64,000 bases of DNA from Amycolatopsis sp. CA-128772 (GTDB taxonomy: Bacteria > Actinomycetota > Actinomycetes > Mycobacteriales > Pseudonocardiaceae). Position 1 is the first letter of the stretch; every line of letters begins with the position of its first letter. The notes beneath the pieces were generated by a model. It had not been told where the DNA came from. It ran no database searches and worked only from the letters and a program-made list of their open reading frames with translations. The position numbers and the translations under genes are program-made. The stretch lies in the NCBI RefSeq assembly GCF_002904295.1, contig NZ_PPHG01000071.1:62001-126000 (forward strand), in the 5' to 3' direction. Positions 41,301-49,952 of this stretch are shown piece by piece.

Positions 41301-42623
41301 AGCTGGGCGCTCGGGCAGACCAGCGGGAACACCGCCACCGACGCCACCGGTTACGGCAACGACCTGACGATCGTGGGCGGTCACGCCTGGGTGCCGGGGC
41401 ACGGCGGTGGCGGTCTGCAGCTCGACGGGACCACCGGCTACGGCACCACCGCCGGGCCGGTCGTCGACACGGCGAGCTCGTACACCGTGTCCGCCTGGGT
41501 GAACCCCGCCGACCTGAACGCGGGTTACCTGGTGCTGTCCCAGGCCGGCGCGCACGCGGCGAACTTCGCGCTGCGCTACGACAAGGCAGCCAACCGCTGG
41601 GCGTTCGGCGCGTCCCCGGCCGACGACGCCACGGCGTCCATGGTGTGGGCGACCGGGACGTCGGTGCCGCAGGCGGGGAAGTGGACGCTGCTCACCGCGG
41701 TCTTCGACCGGAACACGATGCGCATCCGGCTGTCGGTCGACGGGGTGCGCGAGGCCGAGGCGCCCGTCACGACGTCCTGGACGGCGTACGGGCCCCTGCT
41801 GCTCGGCGCCGGACCGGGCGGGACGAACCCGTTCAAGGGGGTCCTGGACCAGGGCCGGATCTGGGCGCAGAGCCTCAGCGACGACCAGATCGCCGCGACG
41901 CGGCCGCTGAGCTACTACGACTCGGTCACGCAGACCACCGGCACGCCGTCGGGCGAGGTCTCGCTGGGCCTGGAGACGGACACCGCCGGCAACCCCGCTG
42001 CGTGCGCGGCGAAGTTCACCATCAACGGCGGTGAGGTCGCGACCCCCCGGCCGGCCAACCTGCGGACCGACAAGTCGTTCACGGTCGAAGCGTGGGTCAA
42101 GCACACGTGGACGGCCGCGGACGCGGCGGCCAGCGGACCGGTCGACTCGTCACCGCGCGCGGTCGTCGGCGCCGGGGACGCCCAGTACTCGCCCTTCCTG
42201 CTCGGCTACCGGCCGTGGGCCGACGCGTCCGGGACGCTGCACGGCCGGTGGAGCCTGCTGATCGCGCCGTACGCCGCCTCCGGGGCCGACGGCCGGTTCG
42301 TCCTCAGCGACGCGGTGGCCGAGGACAACACCTGGGTGCACCTGACGGCCACCTACGACGCCTCGACGGGGTACGAAGCCCTTTACGTCAACGGCGTGAA
42401 GCAGGGCTTCTACGTCAACACGCCGGACGGCGGCGGGGTGGCGGCCCGGGACGCGGGCGTCCCGCTGACCCTCGGCCACGGCGTGTGGACGGGTCAGCGC
42501 AGCGACGTCTGGTACGGCGGCCTGGCGGGCGTGCGGGTCTACTCCGGGCTCCGCGGGGTCGACGCGATCACCTTCGACAAGCGGGCCGACGACCCCGGCA
42601 ACCTCTTCGGCGTCACCCACTAG
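38301..42623 (+). CDS. Secreted LamG-domain protein of RHS locus
   Basis: About 1440 residues from GTG 38301 after GAGGGGGATCTC. A Sec signal peptide (RALLLCLAVSAGTVVTTGTA, cleaved near residue 32) leads to a long beta-rich region (to about residue 800) and then three LamG/concanavalin-like domains: SKSFTVAAWAKLTDTTHSQT (about 823), ASSYTVSAWVNPADLNAGY (about 1053) and DKSFTVEAWVKHTWTAADAA (about 1257), each followed by a YDAS or YVDGV strand. LamG domains bind glycans or proteins. In actinobacteria such proteins are encoded just before RHS toxins, and 47 bp separate the two here, so it is probably an accessory surface or delivery protein. Confidence 0.85.
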   Translation: MRFRGARWRALLLCLAVSAGTVVTTGTAGAGPSAAVPGAAPDEITAAAYARAGGKPVEVTSETTETSQTLANPDGSWTMTQYVHPVRVRQAGTWTPVDTTLVHRADGTIGPKAVTVDVKLNPGGAGSAAAPIVQAGQGGKEIGLKWTADLPAPALEGDTATYAEVLPGVDLTVQAGPEGFTQNLVIKTPEAAKNPALREIPFGLHTRNTTVSVAEGEGRGTPAQAAPTDGLEVKDTAGQVVFSGDASRMWDSSGDGSPAERELGEGGGRREAVMDVTLTRDKVTITPDQAFLTDPATRYPVLLDPDSWCDSCGNQAHVVVQSGYPGAKNWNATGGDLSNLKAGYENYDRAGTSRSYLQMNSARLGGTVVHRATLNTKVQHSAKCDGDARPTGLWLSNPAGPDTTWAAQPGWSYQVSTMNTANCQDTPDVSGIFDATSAAKDAAANRWSSTWFVLAAANEADGMAAWRRFDLNPYFAVNYDSYPNSPASLSMQNGALPCTSGPNRPWVYTKTPQISGRLSDPDGGTVYGKFALAYGALGHNVYVHENAANLVPVGTAGPNQQATAQLAAVPAGWINEDGIYNWSMQATDGELWSNWVGNCEFTVDTKVPLPPDLAMASWTDPKVQGDAADFSVWTYMATDGLYDIDHFIYTTDGSEPQTQGSPTAPAVQGTDANGRMVATAALKTSAVNGNQNLIKVKSVNKAGMPSPDGTCLVIPDSNPALDGPSCSYHVQPLTPGKNLVGAWGADEPSGTTLVDSASSTPGNATLPTHPATTAGGVTRGAGYDHGTGWTHPDTAGYSDGVKGAITLDGTSGYAQTGDRPLDPSKSFTVAAWAKLTDTTHSQTVIAQDGTQSMPFALQYNKESNAWAMRVTAGDSATPAADWAFSSGPPRTGVWTHVAATYDASTQVATLYVDGVKQSTVITRPWAATGPAVLGATKWAGTRADFFHGQLDDLQIWQRTLSGKDVHDLAGVAVPLANYGLAEGCGPELISATSRVPSLQASWALGQTSGNTATDATGYGNDLTIVGGHAWVPGHGGGGLQLDGTTGYGTTAGPVVDTASSYTVSAWVNPADLNAGYLVLSQAGAHAANFALRYDKAANRWAFGASPADDATASMVWATGTSVPQAGKWTLLTAVFDRNTMRIRLSVDGVREAEAPVTTSWTAYGPLLLGAGPGGTNPFKGVLDQGRIWAQSLSDDQIAATRPLSYYDSVTQTTGTPSGEVSLGLETDTAGNPAACAAKFTINGGEVATPRPANLRTDKSFTVEAWVKHTWTAADAAASGPVDSSPRAVVGAGDAQYSPFLLGYRPWADASGTLHGRWSLLIAPYAASGADGRFVLSDAVAEDNTWVHLTATYDASTGYEALYVNGVKQGFYVNTPDGGGVAARDAGVPLTLGHGVWTGQRSDVWYGGLAGVRVYSGLRGVDAITFDKRADDPGNLFGVTH

Positions 42624-42670
42624 CACCGGCTTCGGCGCGTCGAGCGCCCACCACACCTAGGTAGGCAGAC

Positions 42671-45600
42671 ATGACTCACTCGCGTGGCTTCGTGCGCTTC
42701 GGCAGAGGCAGACGGGCCCTGGCCCTCGGTCTCGCCGTCGTGCTGCTGGGTTCGGCCCAGACCGCGGCGGCGGAGGCCGCGGCCGGCGGCTGGCACGGAC
42801 TGGGCTGGGACCTGCCCCCGTTGCAGCAGACCAGCTCGGTGCACGGCGTCGACGGCGGCTTCCGTGCGAAGCCCGTGGCGCCGCCCGGGGCGAGCAGCCC
42901 GGCGAAGGTCAGCTGGCCGGCGGCGGCCACGGCCGATGTCGATCTTCCCGCGAGCGGCGGGGCGAAGGCGCCGGCCGGGCCGGCGGTCGCCGTGGCCCGG
43001 TCGCACGCGGCGGCAGCGGCGGCCCGGCACACCCCCGGCAAGGTCCGGATCAGCACCCTGGACCAGGCCGCGACGGCCAGGACCGGGATCAAGGGGGTGC
43101 TGGTCAAGGTGGAGCCGGTGCTCGGTGACACCGGCGGGCCGGTGAACGTCGACGTCGACTACCGGTCGTTCGGCGACGCCTACGGCGGCGACTTCGGCGG
43201 CCGCCTGCACCTCGTGCAGTACCCGTCGTGCCTGCTGACGACGCCGGACAAGGCCGAATGCCACGTCGGCACCCCGCTGGCTTCCGCGAACGACACCAAG
43301 ACCCGGCACGTCGCGGCCGACGTCACGCTAGGGGAGAAGCAGGCCGCGACCTCGATGCTGGTGGCCGCGGAAGCCGACACCAAGAGCGGTGGTGGCGACT
43401 TCGGCGCCACCGACCTCAAGCCGGCCGGCTCCTGGTCGGCGGGCGGCTCGTCGGCGGACTTCGACTACTCCTACCCGATCGGCACGCCCGCGGCGCTCGG
43501 CGGGACCGGTCCGTCGATCAGCCTGAACTACTCCTCGAGCTCGGTGGACGGGCTGACCTCGGCGACCAACAACCAGGCCTCGGGTGTCGGCGACGGCTGG
43601 AGCCTCTCGGGCGGCGGGTTCATCGAACGTCGCTACAAGAGCTGCAGCCAGGACCTGGGCGGCAACAACGGCCAGACCAAGACCGGCGACCTCTGCTGGT
43701 ACAACGACAACGCCACCATCTCGTTCGCCGGCGCCAACGGTGACCTGATCCTGGACAAGACCAGCCAGACGTGGCACCCGAAGGACGACGACGGCACCCG
43801 CGTCGAACGCCTCACCGGCGGCGCCAACGGCGACAAGTTCGGCGAGTACTGGAAGGTCACCACCCCGGACGGCATCCAGTACTTCTTCGGCCTGAACCAC
43901 CTGCCCGGCTGGGCCGCGGGCAAGGCGGAAACGCAGTCGACGTGGACCGCCCCCGTCTTCGGCAACAACAACCTCGAGCCGTGCAACGCCACGACCTACG
44001 CCGCGTCCTGGTGCAACCGCGCGTGGCGCTGGAACCTCGACTACGTCGTCGATCCCCGCGGCAACGCGGTCGCGTACTACTACCAGCCCGAGACGAACCA
44101 CTACGGACTGAACCGCAACGCCACCACCGCCAACAACCCCGGCACGCCCTACACCCGCAGCGGCTACCTGCAGAAGATCGAATACGGCTTCAACACCAAG
44201 GTCGGCGACACCTTCGGCCACGCACCCGCGCAGGTCCTGTTCGACACGGCCGAACGCTGCTTCCCCGGCGGCACGATCACCTGTGACCCCGGCCAGCTCA
44301 ACTCGGGGACGGCGACGTCGTGGCCGGACGTGCCCTCGGAGACGATCTGCGCCGCGGGCGCCGTCTGCGTCTACAACTCGCCCTCGTTCTTCTCCCGCAA
44401 GCGCTACACCAAGATCACCACCCAGGTCTCCGACGGCGGCGCGGGGTGGAAACCCGTCCGCGAATGGGCGCTGGCGCAGTCCTTCCCGCCCACCACCGAC
44501 GGCAACAAGACGGCGCTGTGGCTGGACTCGATCACGGAAACGGGCAAGATCGCGAGCCCGAACACCGTCGGCCCGGCGATCACGTTGCCCGCCACGACGT
44601 TCCACGCGAAGCCGATGGCCAACCGGGTCAACGCGAGTACCCAGTACACCGCGCTGACCCGCAACCGGATCGACGCGATCACCACCCCGCAGGGCGGGAC
44701 GACCACGGTCAAGTACGCCGACCCCGAGTGCCGGCCCGGCGGGCCGATGCCCGATCCGGCGAACCTCAAGAACAACACCCTGTCGTGCTACCCGGTGTAC
44801 TGGAACCCGCCGGGCGCGACCGATCCGGTGCTGGACTACTTCACCAAGTTCCAGGTCACCGACGTCATCGAAGACGCGAACACCACGCAGCAGCCGCAGC
44901 AGAAGGTGACCCACTACGACTACCTCGGCGGCGCGGCCTGGCACTACGACGACGACCCGTTCAGCGACCCGAAGTACCGCACGTGGTCGCAGTGGCGCGG
45001 CTACGGCGACGTCAAGACGACCACCGGGCTCGGCCCGGCGGGCGGTGACCCGTCCGGCCCGCCGGTGACCACCGAGACGTTCTACCTGCGCGGCATGGAA
45101 GGCGCGACGGTCACCAGCCCGAACTGGCACGAGTCGGTCACCGACCGCAAGGAGACCGCCGGCGTCACCCGCGAGACCGTCAGCTACCGGGACGGCCAGG
45201 TCGTCGGCGGCACCCTGACCGAGCCGTGGGTGTCGGGCGCGACGGCCACCGACGCCGACGGCCGCACCGCCGCGTACACCGACACCGACACCACCCGGAC
45301 CCGCACCTGGCTGGACACCACGAGCACCTGGCGGGTGTCGCGCACCCACACCACCCACGGGAAGTACGGGCTCGCGACCGCGGTGCAGACCGAAGGCGAC
45401 ACCGGCGACCCCCAGCAGACCAGCTGCACCTTGACCACCTACCTGGAGAACACCACCGGCTGGCTGCTGAACTCCTCCAGCCAGGTGCAGAAGATCTCGG
45501 GTGCCTGCGACGACAAGGCCAACCCGCCCGGGCCCGGCAACATCATCAGCGACACCCGGACCTACTACGACAAGCAGGCCTTCGGCGCGGCGCCCACCGA

Positions 45601-48600
45601 AGGGAACATCACCCGGATCGACAGCCTCGACGACTGGCCGGCGGGTGGCACGGAGAAGTTCAAGTCCCCGGCCGCGACGACGGTGTACGACAAGTACGGC
45701 CGGGTCGTGAGCGCCACCGACGCCCTCGGCCTGACCAGCACGACGGCCTACACCCCGGCCGAGGGCGGCCCGGTCACGCAGGTCGACACGACGACGCCAC
45801 CGGTCACATCGGCCGCCGGCGCGCCCAAGTTCACCTCCACGAAGTACCTCGACGCCGTTTCCGGCGGCACCGTCGCGAGCAAGGACGCGAGCGGGCTGCG
45901 CACGGACGCCGCGCAGGACGCCCTCGGCCGTGTCCTGTCGGTGTGGAAACCCGGGCACAGCAAGGCGCAGAACGGGCCGGCGGACGTCATCTACAGCTAC
46001 AGCGTCCGCAATTCCGGCGGCGTCAGCAACGTGACCACGCAGAGCCTGCTGGCGAACGGGCAGTACGCCACCTCGTACAGCCTCGTCGACGGTCTCGGCC
46101 GCACGATCCAGACCCAGGCGCCGCGCACCGACGACGGCCCCGGCCGGATCATCACCGACACCTTCTACGACTCGCAGGGGCGCACGTACAAGACCCACAA
46201 CGCCTACTGGAACAGCGGGGCCCCGTCGGCCACGTTGTATGTCACCGATGACGCGTCGGTCCCGAACACGACGTTGGCGACCTTCGACAGCGCGGGCAGC
46301 CCGCGGACGAGCGCGTACCTGCTCCACGCCGTCGAACAGTGGCGGACGACGACGATCCCCGACGGCGACCGCACGACCACCATCCCGCCGGCCGGCGGCA
46401 CCGCGTCGACCACCGTCACCAACGGGCTCGGCCAGACCGTCCGGCTGCTGCAGTACAAGGATCCGACGAAGTACACGCCGGGATCGCCGGCGGACACCAC
46501 GACCTACACCTACACCCGCAGCGGCAAGCAGGCGACGGTCACGGACACGACCGGCAAGAACGTCTGGACCTTCGAGTACGACCTGAAGGACCGCAAGACC
46601 GCGACGACCGACCCGGACACGGGCCGCACGACGTTCACCTACGACGCCGCGGGCCGGCTGCTGACCACCACGGACGCGCGCCAGCGCCTGATCAGCTACA
46701 CCTACGACAACCTGAGCCGCAAGACGGCCGAGTACGACGGCCCGGCGCTCACCGGCACGAAGATCGCCGGCTGGACCTACGACACCCTGCTGCCCGGGCA
46801 GCCGACCGGCTCGACCCGGTTCGCCGGCACCAAGGCCTACACCAAGGAGACCACCGGCTACGACACCGCCGGCCGGCCCACGGGCAGCAAGGTCACCATC
46901 CCGCCCGGCGACAAGGGACTCTCGAACTCCTACCAGTTCGGGATCACCTACAACGCGAACACCGGTGCCGTGCGGACGATGAACACGCCGGCGGCGGGTG
47001 GCCTGCCGGCCGAGGAACTGTCGTTCACCTACTACGACAACGGCGCGCCGAAAACGATGCTGGCCGCCAACGACTCGGGCGGCGGCACGACCCTGGTCTC
47101 TTCGACGTCGTACAACCCGCTGGGTCAGGTGCTGCGCACCAACTTCAACGACGACCTCAGCCCGTACCAGGTTTCGGTGACCAACACCTACGCCGACGGC
47201 ACGAACCAGCTCAAGACGGTCCAGGCGCAGCGTTCGACGTCGTCGGACTACTGGATCGCCAACCGCGGCTACACCTACAACCAGGTCGGCAACGTCACGA
47301 AGATCGCCGACACCCCACCGGACGCGAAGGCCGACGTCCAGTGCTTCCGCCAGGACTACCTGCAGCGCCTCACGGAGGCGTGGACCCCGTCGTCGGGCGA
47401 CTGCGCGGCCCAGCCGACAACGGCGGCCATCGACGGCGCGGCACCGTACTGGACATCCTGGACCCTGGACGACACGGGTAACCGCAAGACCCAGGTCCAG
47501 CACACCCCGACGGGCGACATCACGACGGCCTCGACGTACCCGGCTCCCGGCGCTCAGCGGCCGCACGCGGTCGAAGCCGTCACCACGACCGGGCCGTCGG
47601 GCACGTCGAGCTCGGCCTACGACTACACCGACGCGGGCAGCACCAAGTCCCGCGGCCCGGCCGGCTCGGCGCAGACGTTCACCTACGACGCCGAAGGCCG
47701 GGTCGCCACGGCGAAGGAGGCCAACGGCGGAGACAGCAGCTACCTCTACGACGCCGACGGCAGCCTGCTGATCACGAAGGACCCGAGCGGCACGACGTTG
47801 TCGATCGGGGACATGGAGCTGTTCGTCCCCACGGGCGGCCTCTTCGCGTCCGGCACGCGGTTCTACACCTACAACGGCCAGGTCATCGCGACCCGCCTGT
47901 CCTCGACGGGGCTGAGCTGGAAACTGGCCGATCACCAGGGCACGACGTACGCCACGGTGGACGCGGGCAACCTCGTGGTGTCCAAGCGCTGGCAGGACCC
48001 GTACGGCACCAGCCGCGGAGCACCGCCGTCGACGTGGCCGGACAAGCACGGTTTCGTGGACGGCTACCGGAACACGACCGGGCTGACCCACCTGGGTGCG
48101 CGCGACTACGACCCGGTGTCCGGGCGCTTCCTGACCGCGGACCCGATCCTGGACACGGGCAACCCGCAGGCGTTGAACGCCTACAGCTACGGGAACAACA
48201 GCCCGATCTCGTTCAGCGACCCGACCGGCATGATGTGGGGCGCGGAGTGCGGCCCCGACGGCGTCCTGTGTGGCACGGGCGAGGCGATGTCGGACCCGAA
48301 CTACGTCGACAACCGCGCTTACTTCATGAAGAAGCGTGGGTACAGCCAGCAGTCGATCGACAGCTTCCGGCACATCGCCGCCAACAGCGGCTGCAAACGC
48401 GGTTCGGCGTGCAGCAAGCAGCGGGAGGTCGTCCGGGGGCACGTCAAGAAGTACTCCCCGGTCACCGACGATCCCCAGCGCCTGATCAGCCTCTGGTCGT
48501 CGCTGGCCCAGCAGATCGACGGACCGCGCCCGTTCTGGAACACGGCCACCGGTACCGGCGACGAAATGGCGTGCTTCGGCCAGCGCGGTTGCCGCATGGC

Positions 48601-49609
48601 GTGGATCTACCTGCTGGAGCACGGCCAGGACACGGCAGGCGCCAAGGTGATCGCGGCGACGTACTGCGTCGAGCACCTCGACGAGTGCGTGGACGAGAAG
48701 AACTTCGACGACATGGTCATGGACGACCTGACCAACCTGCTGATGCTCGGCGCGATGGGCGTCGGCTCCGCCGCGGAGGCGGCGGCGGGCGCGGAGACGG
48801 CGGCGGGGGAGGAAGCCGCCGGCGCCCGGACCGGTTGCCCGAACAGTTTCGCGGGCTCCACCCCGGTCCTCCTGGCCGACGGCAGCACCAAGCCGATCGA
48901 GCAGGTCGAGGTCGGTGACGAGGTCGAGAACGCCGAGCCCGACGACACGGTCGTGCAACACCACGTCGTGACGGCACTGCACGTGACCGACGAGGACCAC
49001 GACTTCGTCGACGTCGCGGTCCGGACGCCGGAGGGCCTGCAGACCGTGGTCACCACGGCGCACCACCCCTTCTGGGACGCGACGGCCCACGCCTGGAAGG
49101 ACGCGGCCGACCTGGCCACCGACGACCAGCTCGCAACCCCCGGCGGCAGCCGGATCACCGTCGGCTCGGTGCACCCTTACCCGGCCTCCCGCCGGACGTA
49201 CAACCTCACGGTCGACGGCGTCCACACGTACTACGTGCTCGCCGGAACCGCGCCGGTACTCGTGCACAACTGCGGCGGTTACTTCAACGGGCACGCCGAA
49301 TCGTGCAGTTGCGAGGGAATCGGCGACATCACCAAGGCGGGGCCCGAGGTCGCCGGGGCCGGCGATGCCGCCCTCGGCCTCACCAAGCATGCTCTGCAGC
49401 GGCTGCAGCTGCGTGGGGTGTCCGTGGAGGAAGCCCGGGCCGTGCTCGGAAAAGAGCCGTTCACGTACCAGCACGACGGGGTGTGGAAGAGCGGCTACTA
49501 CGATCCGGGTTCCAAGGTGTTCATCGCGAAGACCATCGACGGCAATATCAACACGGTCATGACCAACGTCGACGGTGCCTACATCCGCCGCCTGCAGGGA
49601 GGCCGTTAG
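42671..49609 (+). CDS. RHS polymorphic toxin with HINT and DUF4258-like tip
   Basis: A 2312-residue secreted toxin. Order: signal peptide (residues 1-36, RALALGLAVVLLGSAQTAAA), SpvB-like beta region, RHS/YD repeats (for example YTYDNLSRKTAEYDG, FTYDAAGRLLTTTDARQRL; about 1270-1800) and the RHS core end YSYGNNSPISFSDPTG (about 1838-1853). A spacer and a HINT domain follow. HINT starts at Cys2056 (CPNSFAGSTPVLLADGST) and ends at H2199 N2200 C2201, giving autocleavage. The tip (2236-2312) has TKHALQRLQLRGVSVEEARA, a DUF4258-like fold. RHS shells package and release their tip into rival cells. The DUF2283 gene follows after 2 bases. Confidence 0.92.
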   Translation: MTHSRGFVRFGRGRRALALGLAVVLLGSAQTAAAEAAAGGWHGLGWDLPPLQQTSSVHGVDGGFRAKPVAPPGASSPAKVSWPAAATADVDLPASGGAKAPAGPAVAVARSHAAAAAARHTPGKVRISTLDQAATARTGIKGVLVKVEPVLGDTGGPVNVDVDYRSFGDAYGGDFGGRLHLVQYPSCLLTTPDKAECHVGTPLASANDTKTRHVAADVTLGEKQAATSMLVAAEADTKSGGGDFGATDLKPAGSWSAGGSSADFDYSYPIGTPAALGGTGPSISLNYSSSSVDGLTSATNNQASGVGDGWSLSGGGFIERRYKSCSQDLGGNNGQTKTGDLCWYNDNATISFAGANGDLILDKTSQTWHPKDDDGTRVERLTGGANGDKFGEYWKVTTPDGIQYFFGLNHLPGWAAGKAETQSTWTAPVFGNNNLEPCNATTYAASWCNRAWRWNLDYVVDPRGNAVAYYYQPETNHYGLNRNATTANNPGTPYTRSGYLQKIEYGFNTKVGDTFGHAPAQVLFDTAERCFPGGTITCDPGQLNSGTATSWPDVPSETICAAGAVCVYNSPSFFSRKRYTKITTQVSDGGAGWKPVREWALAQSFPPTTDGNKTALWLDSITETGKIASPNTVGPAITLPATTFHAKPMANRVNASTQYTALTRNRIDAITTPQGGTTTVKYADPECRPGGPMPDPANLKNNTLSCYPVYWNPPGATDPVLDYFTKFQVTDVIEDANTTQQPQQKVTHYDYLGGAAWHYDDDPFSDPKYRTWSQWRGYGDVKTTTGLGPAGGDPSGPPVTTETFYLRGMEGATVTSPNWHESVTDRKETAGVTRETVSYRDGQVVGGTLTEPWVSGATATDADGRTAAYTDTDTTRTRTWLDTTSTWRVSRTHTTHGKYGLATAVQTEGDTGDPQQTSCTLTTYLENTTGWLLNSSSQVQKISGACDDKANPPGPGNIISDTRTYYDKQAFGAAPTEGNITRIDSLDDWPAGGTEKFKSPAATTVYDKYGRVVSATDALGLTSTTAYTPAEGGPVTQVDTTTPPVTSAAGAPKFTSTKYLDAVSGGTVASKDASGLRTDAAQDALGRVLSVWKPGHSKAQNGPADVIYSYSVRNSGGVSNVTTQSLLANGQYATSYSLVDGLGRTIQTQAPRTDDGPGRIITDTFYDSQGRTYKTHNAYWNSGAPSATLYVTDDASVPNTTLATFDSAGSPRTSAYLLHAVEQWRTTTIPDGDRTTTIPPAGGTASTTVTNGLGQTVRLLQYKDPTKYTPGSPADTTTYTYTRSGKQATVTDTTGKNVWTFEYDLKDRKTATTDPDTGRTTFTYDAAGRLLTTTDARQRLISYTYDNLSRKTAEYDGPALTGTKIAGWTYDTLLPGQPTGSTRFAGTKAYTKETTGYDTAGRPTGSKVTIPPGDKGLSNSYQFGITYNANTGAVRTMNTPAAGGLPAEELSFTYYDNGAPKTMLAANDSGGGTTLVSSTSYNPLGQVLRTNFNDDLSPYQVSVTNTYADGTNQLKTVQAQRSTSSDYWIANRGYTYNQVGNVTKIADTPPDAKADVQCFRQDYLQRLTEAWTPSSGDCAAQPTTAAIDGAAPYWTSWTLDDTGNRKTQVQHTPTGDITTASTYPAPGAQRPHAVEAVTTTGPSGTSSSAYDYTDAGSTKSRGPAGSAQTFTYDAEGRVATAKEANGGDSSYLYDADGSLLITKDPSGTTLSIGDMELFVPTGGLFASGTRFYTYNGQVIATRLSSTGLSWKLADHQGTTYATVDAGNLVVSKRWQDPYGTSRGAPPSTWPDKHGFVDGYRNTTGLTHLGARDYDPVSGRFLTADPILDTGNPQALNAYSYGNNSPISFSDPTGMMWGAECGPDGVLCGTGEAMSDPNYVDNRAYFMKKRGYSQQSIDSFRHIAANSGCKRGSACSKQREVVRGHVKKYSPVTDDPQRLISLWSSLAQQIDGPRPFWNTATGTGDEMACFGQRGCRMAWIYLLEHGQDTAGAKVIAATYCVEHLDECVDEKNFDDMVMDDLTNLLMLGAMGVGSAAEAAAGAETAAGEEAAGARTGCPNSFAGSTPVLLADGSTKPIEQVEVGDEVENAEPDDTVVQHHVVTALHVTDEDHDFVDVAVRTPEGLQTVVTTAHHPFWDATAHAWKDAADLATDDQLATPGGSRITVGSVHPYPASRRTYNLTVDGVHTYYVLAGTAPVLVHNCGGYFNGHAESCSCEGIGDITKAGPEVAGAGDAALGLTKHALQRLQLRGVSVEEARAVLGKEPFTYQHDGVWKSGYYDPGSKVFIAKTIDGNINTVMTNVDGAYIRRLQGGR

Positions 49610-49611
49610 CC

Positions 49612-49857
49612 ATGGCCGTCGTCAGGGTCACCTACGACCAGCAAGCCGATGCGGCGTACATCTACTTCACCGACCCGCGGGAGAGCCGCAGCGTCGCCCG
49701 GATGTACGCCTGTGATCCCCTCGAAGTCGGCGGGATGGTCAACCTGGACTTCGACGAAGACGGACGGGTCCTGGGTGTCGAAGTGCTCGACGCGCGGTCC
49801 AAGCTGCCGCAATACCTGCTCGACGCGGCTGAACGGCTCGAAACGGAGAAGGGATAG
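49612..49857 (+). CDS. DUF2283 protein, probable immunity to the RHS tip
   Basis: An 81-residue protein with the DUF2283 pattern: VTYDQQADAAYIYFTDPRES, then VNLDFDEDGRVLGVEVLDAR. It starts 2 bases after the RHS stop codon, with GGGAGG 9 bases upstream. DUF4258 and DUF2283 genes often sit side by side in bacteria and are thought to form toxin-antitoxin pairs. Here the partner domain is the tip of an RHS toxin. Its placement and size fit an immunity protein. The function is inferred from family pairing and position. Confidence 0.85.
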   Translation: MAVVRVTYDQQADAAYIYFTDPRESRSVARMYACDPLEVGGMVNLDFDEDGRVLGVEVLDARSKLPQYLLDAAERLETEKG

Positions 49858-49952
49858 CCCAGCCTGCGCTCGGCCACGACCTCCGGACAGAGCCGATCGA
49901 TCGCCGCCTCCAGGTCTGGTGCCCGGCCCCGCGCGGACGCGATACTCGCACG

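Noticed and set aside
38232..42104. A 1290-residue minus-strand frame opposite the LamG gene
   Set aside because: Same kind of mirror frame; the plus strand has a signal peptide and LamG domains.
43328..49474. A 2048-residue open frame on the minus strand opposite the RHS gene
   Set aside because: Low-complexity R/V/G/D-rich product and no ribosome site; the plus strand carries the RHS motifs.
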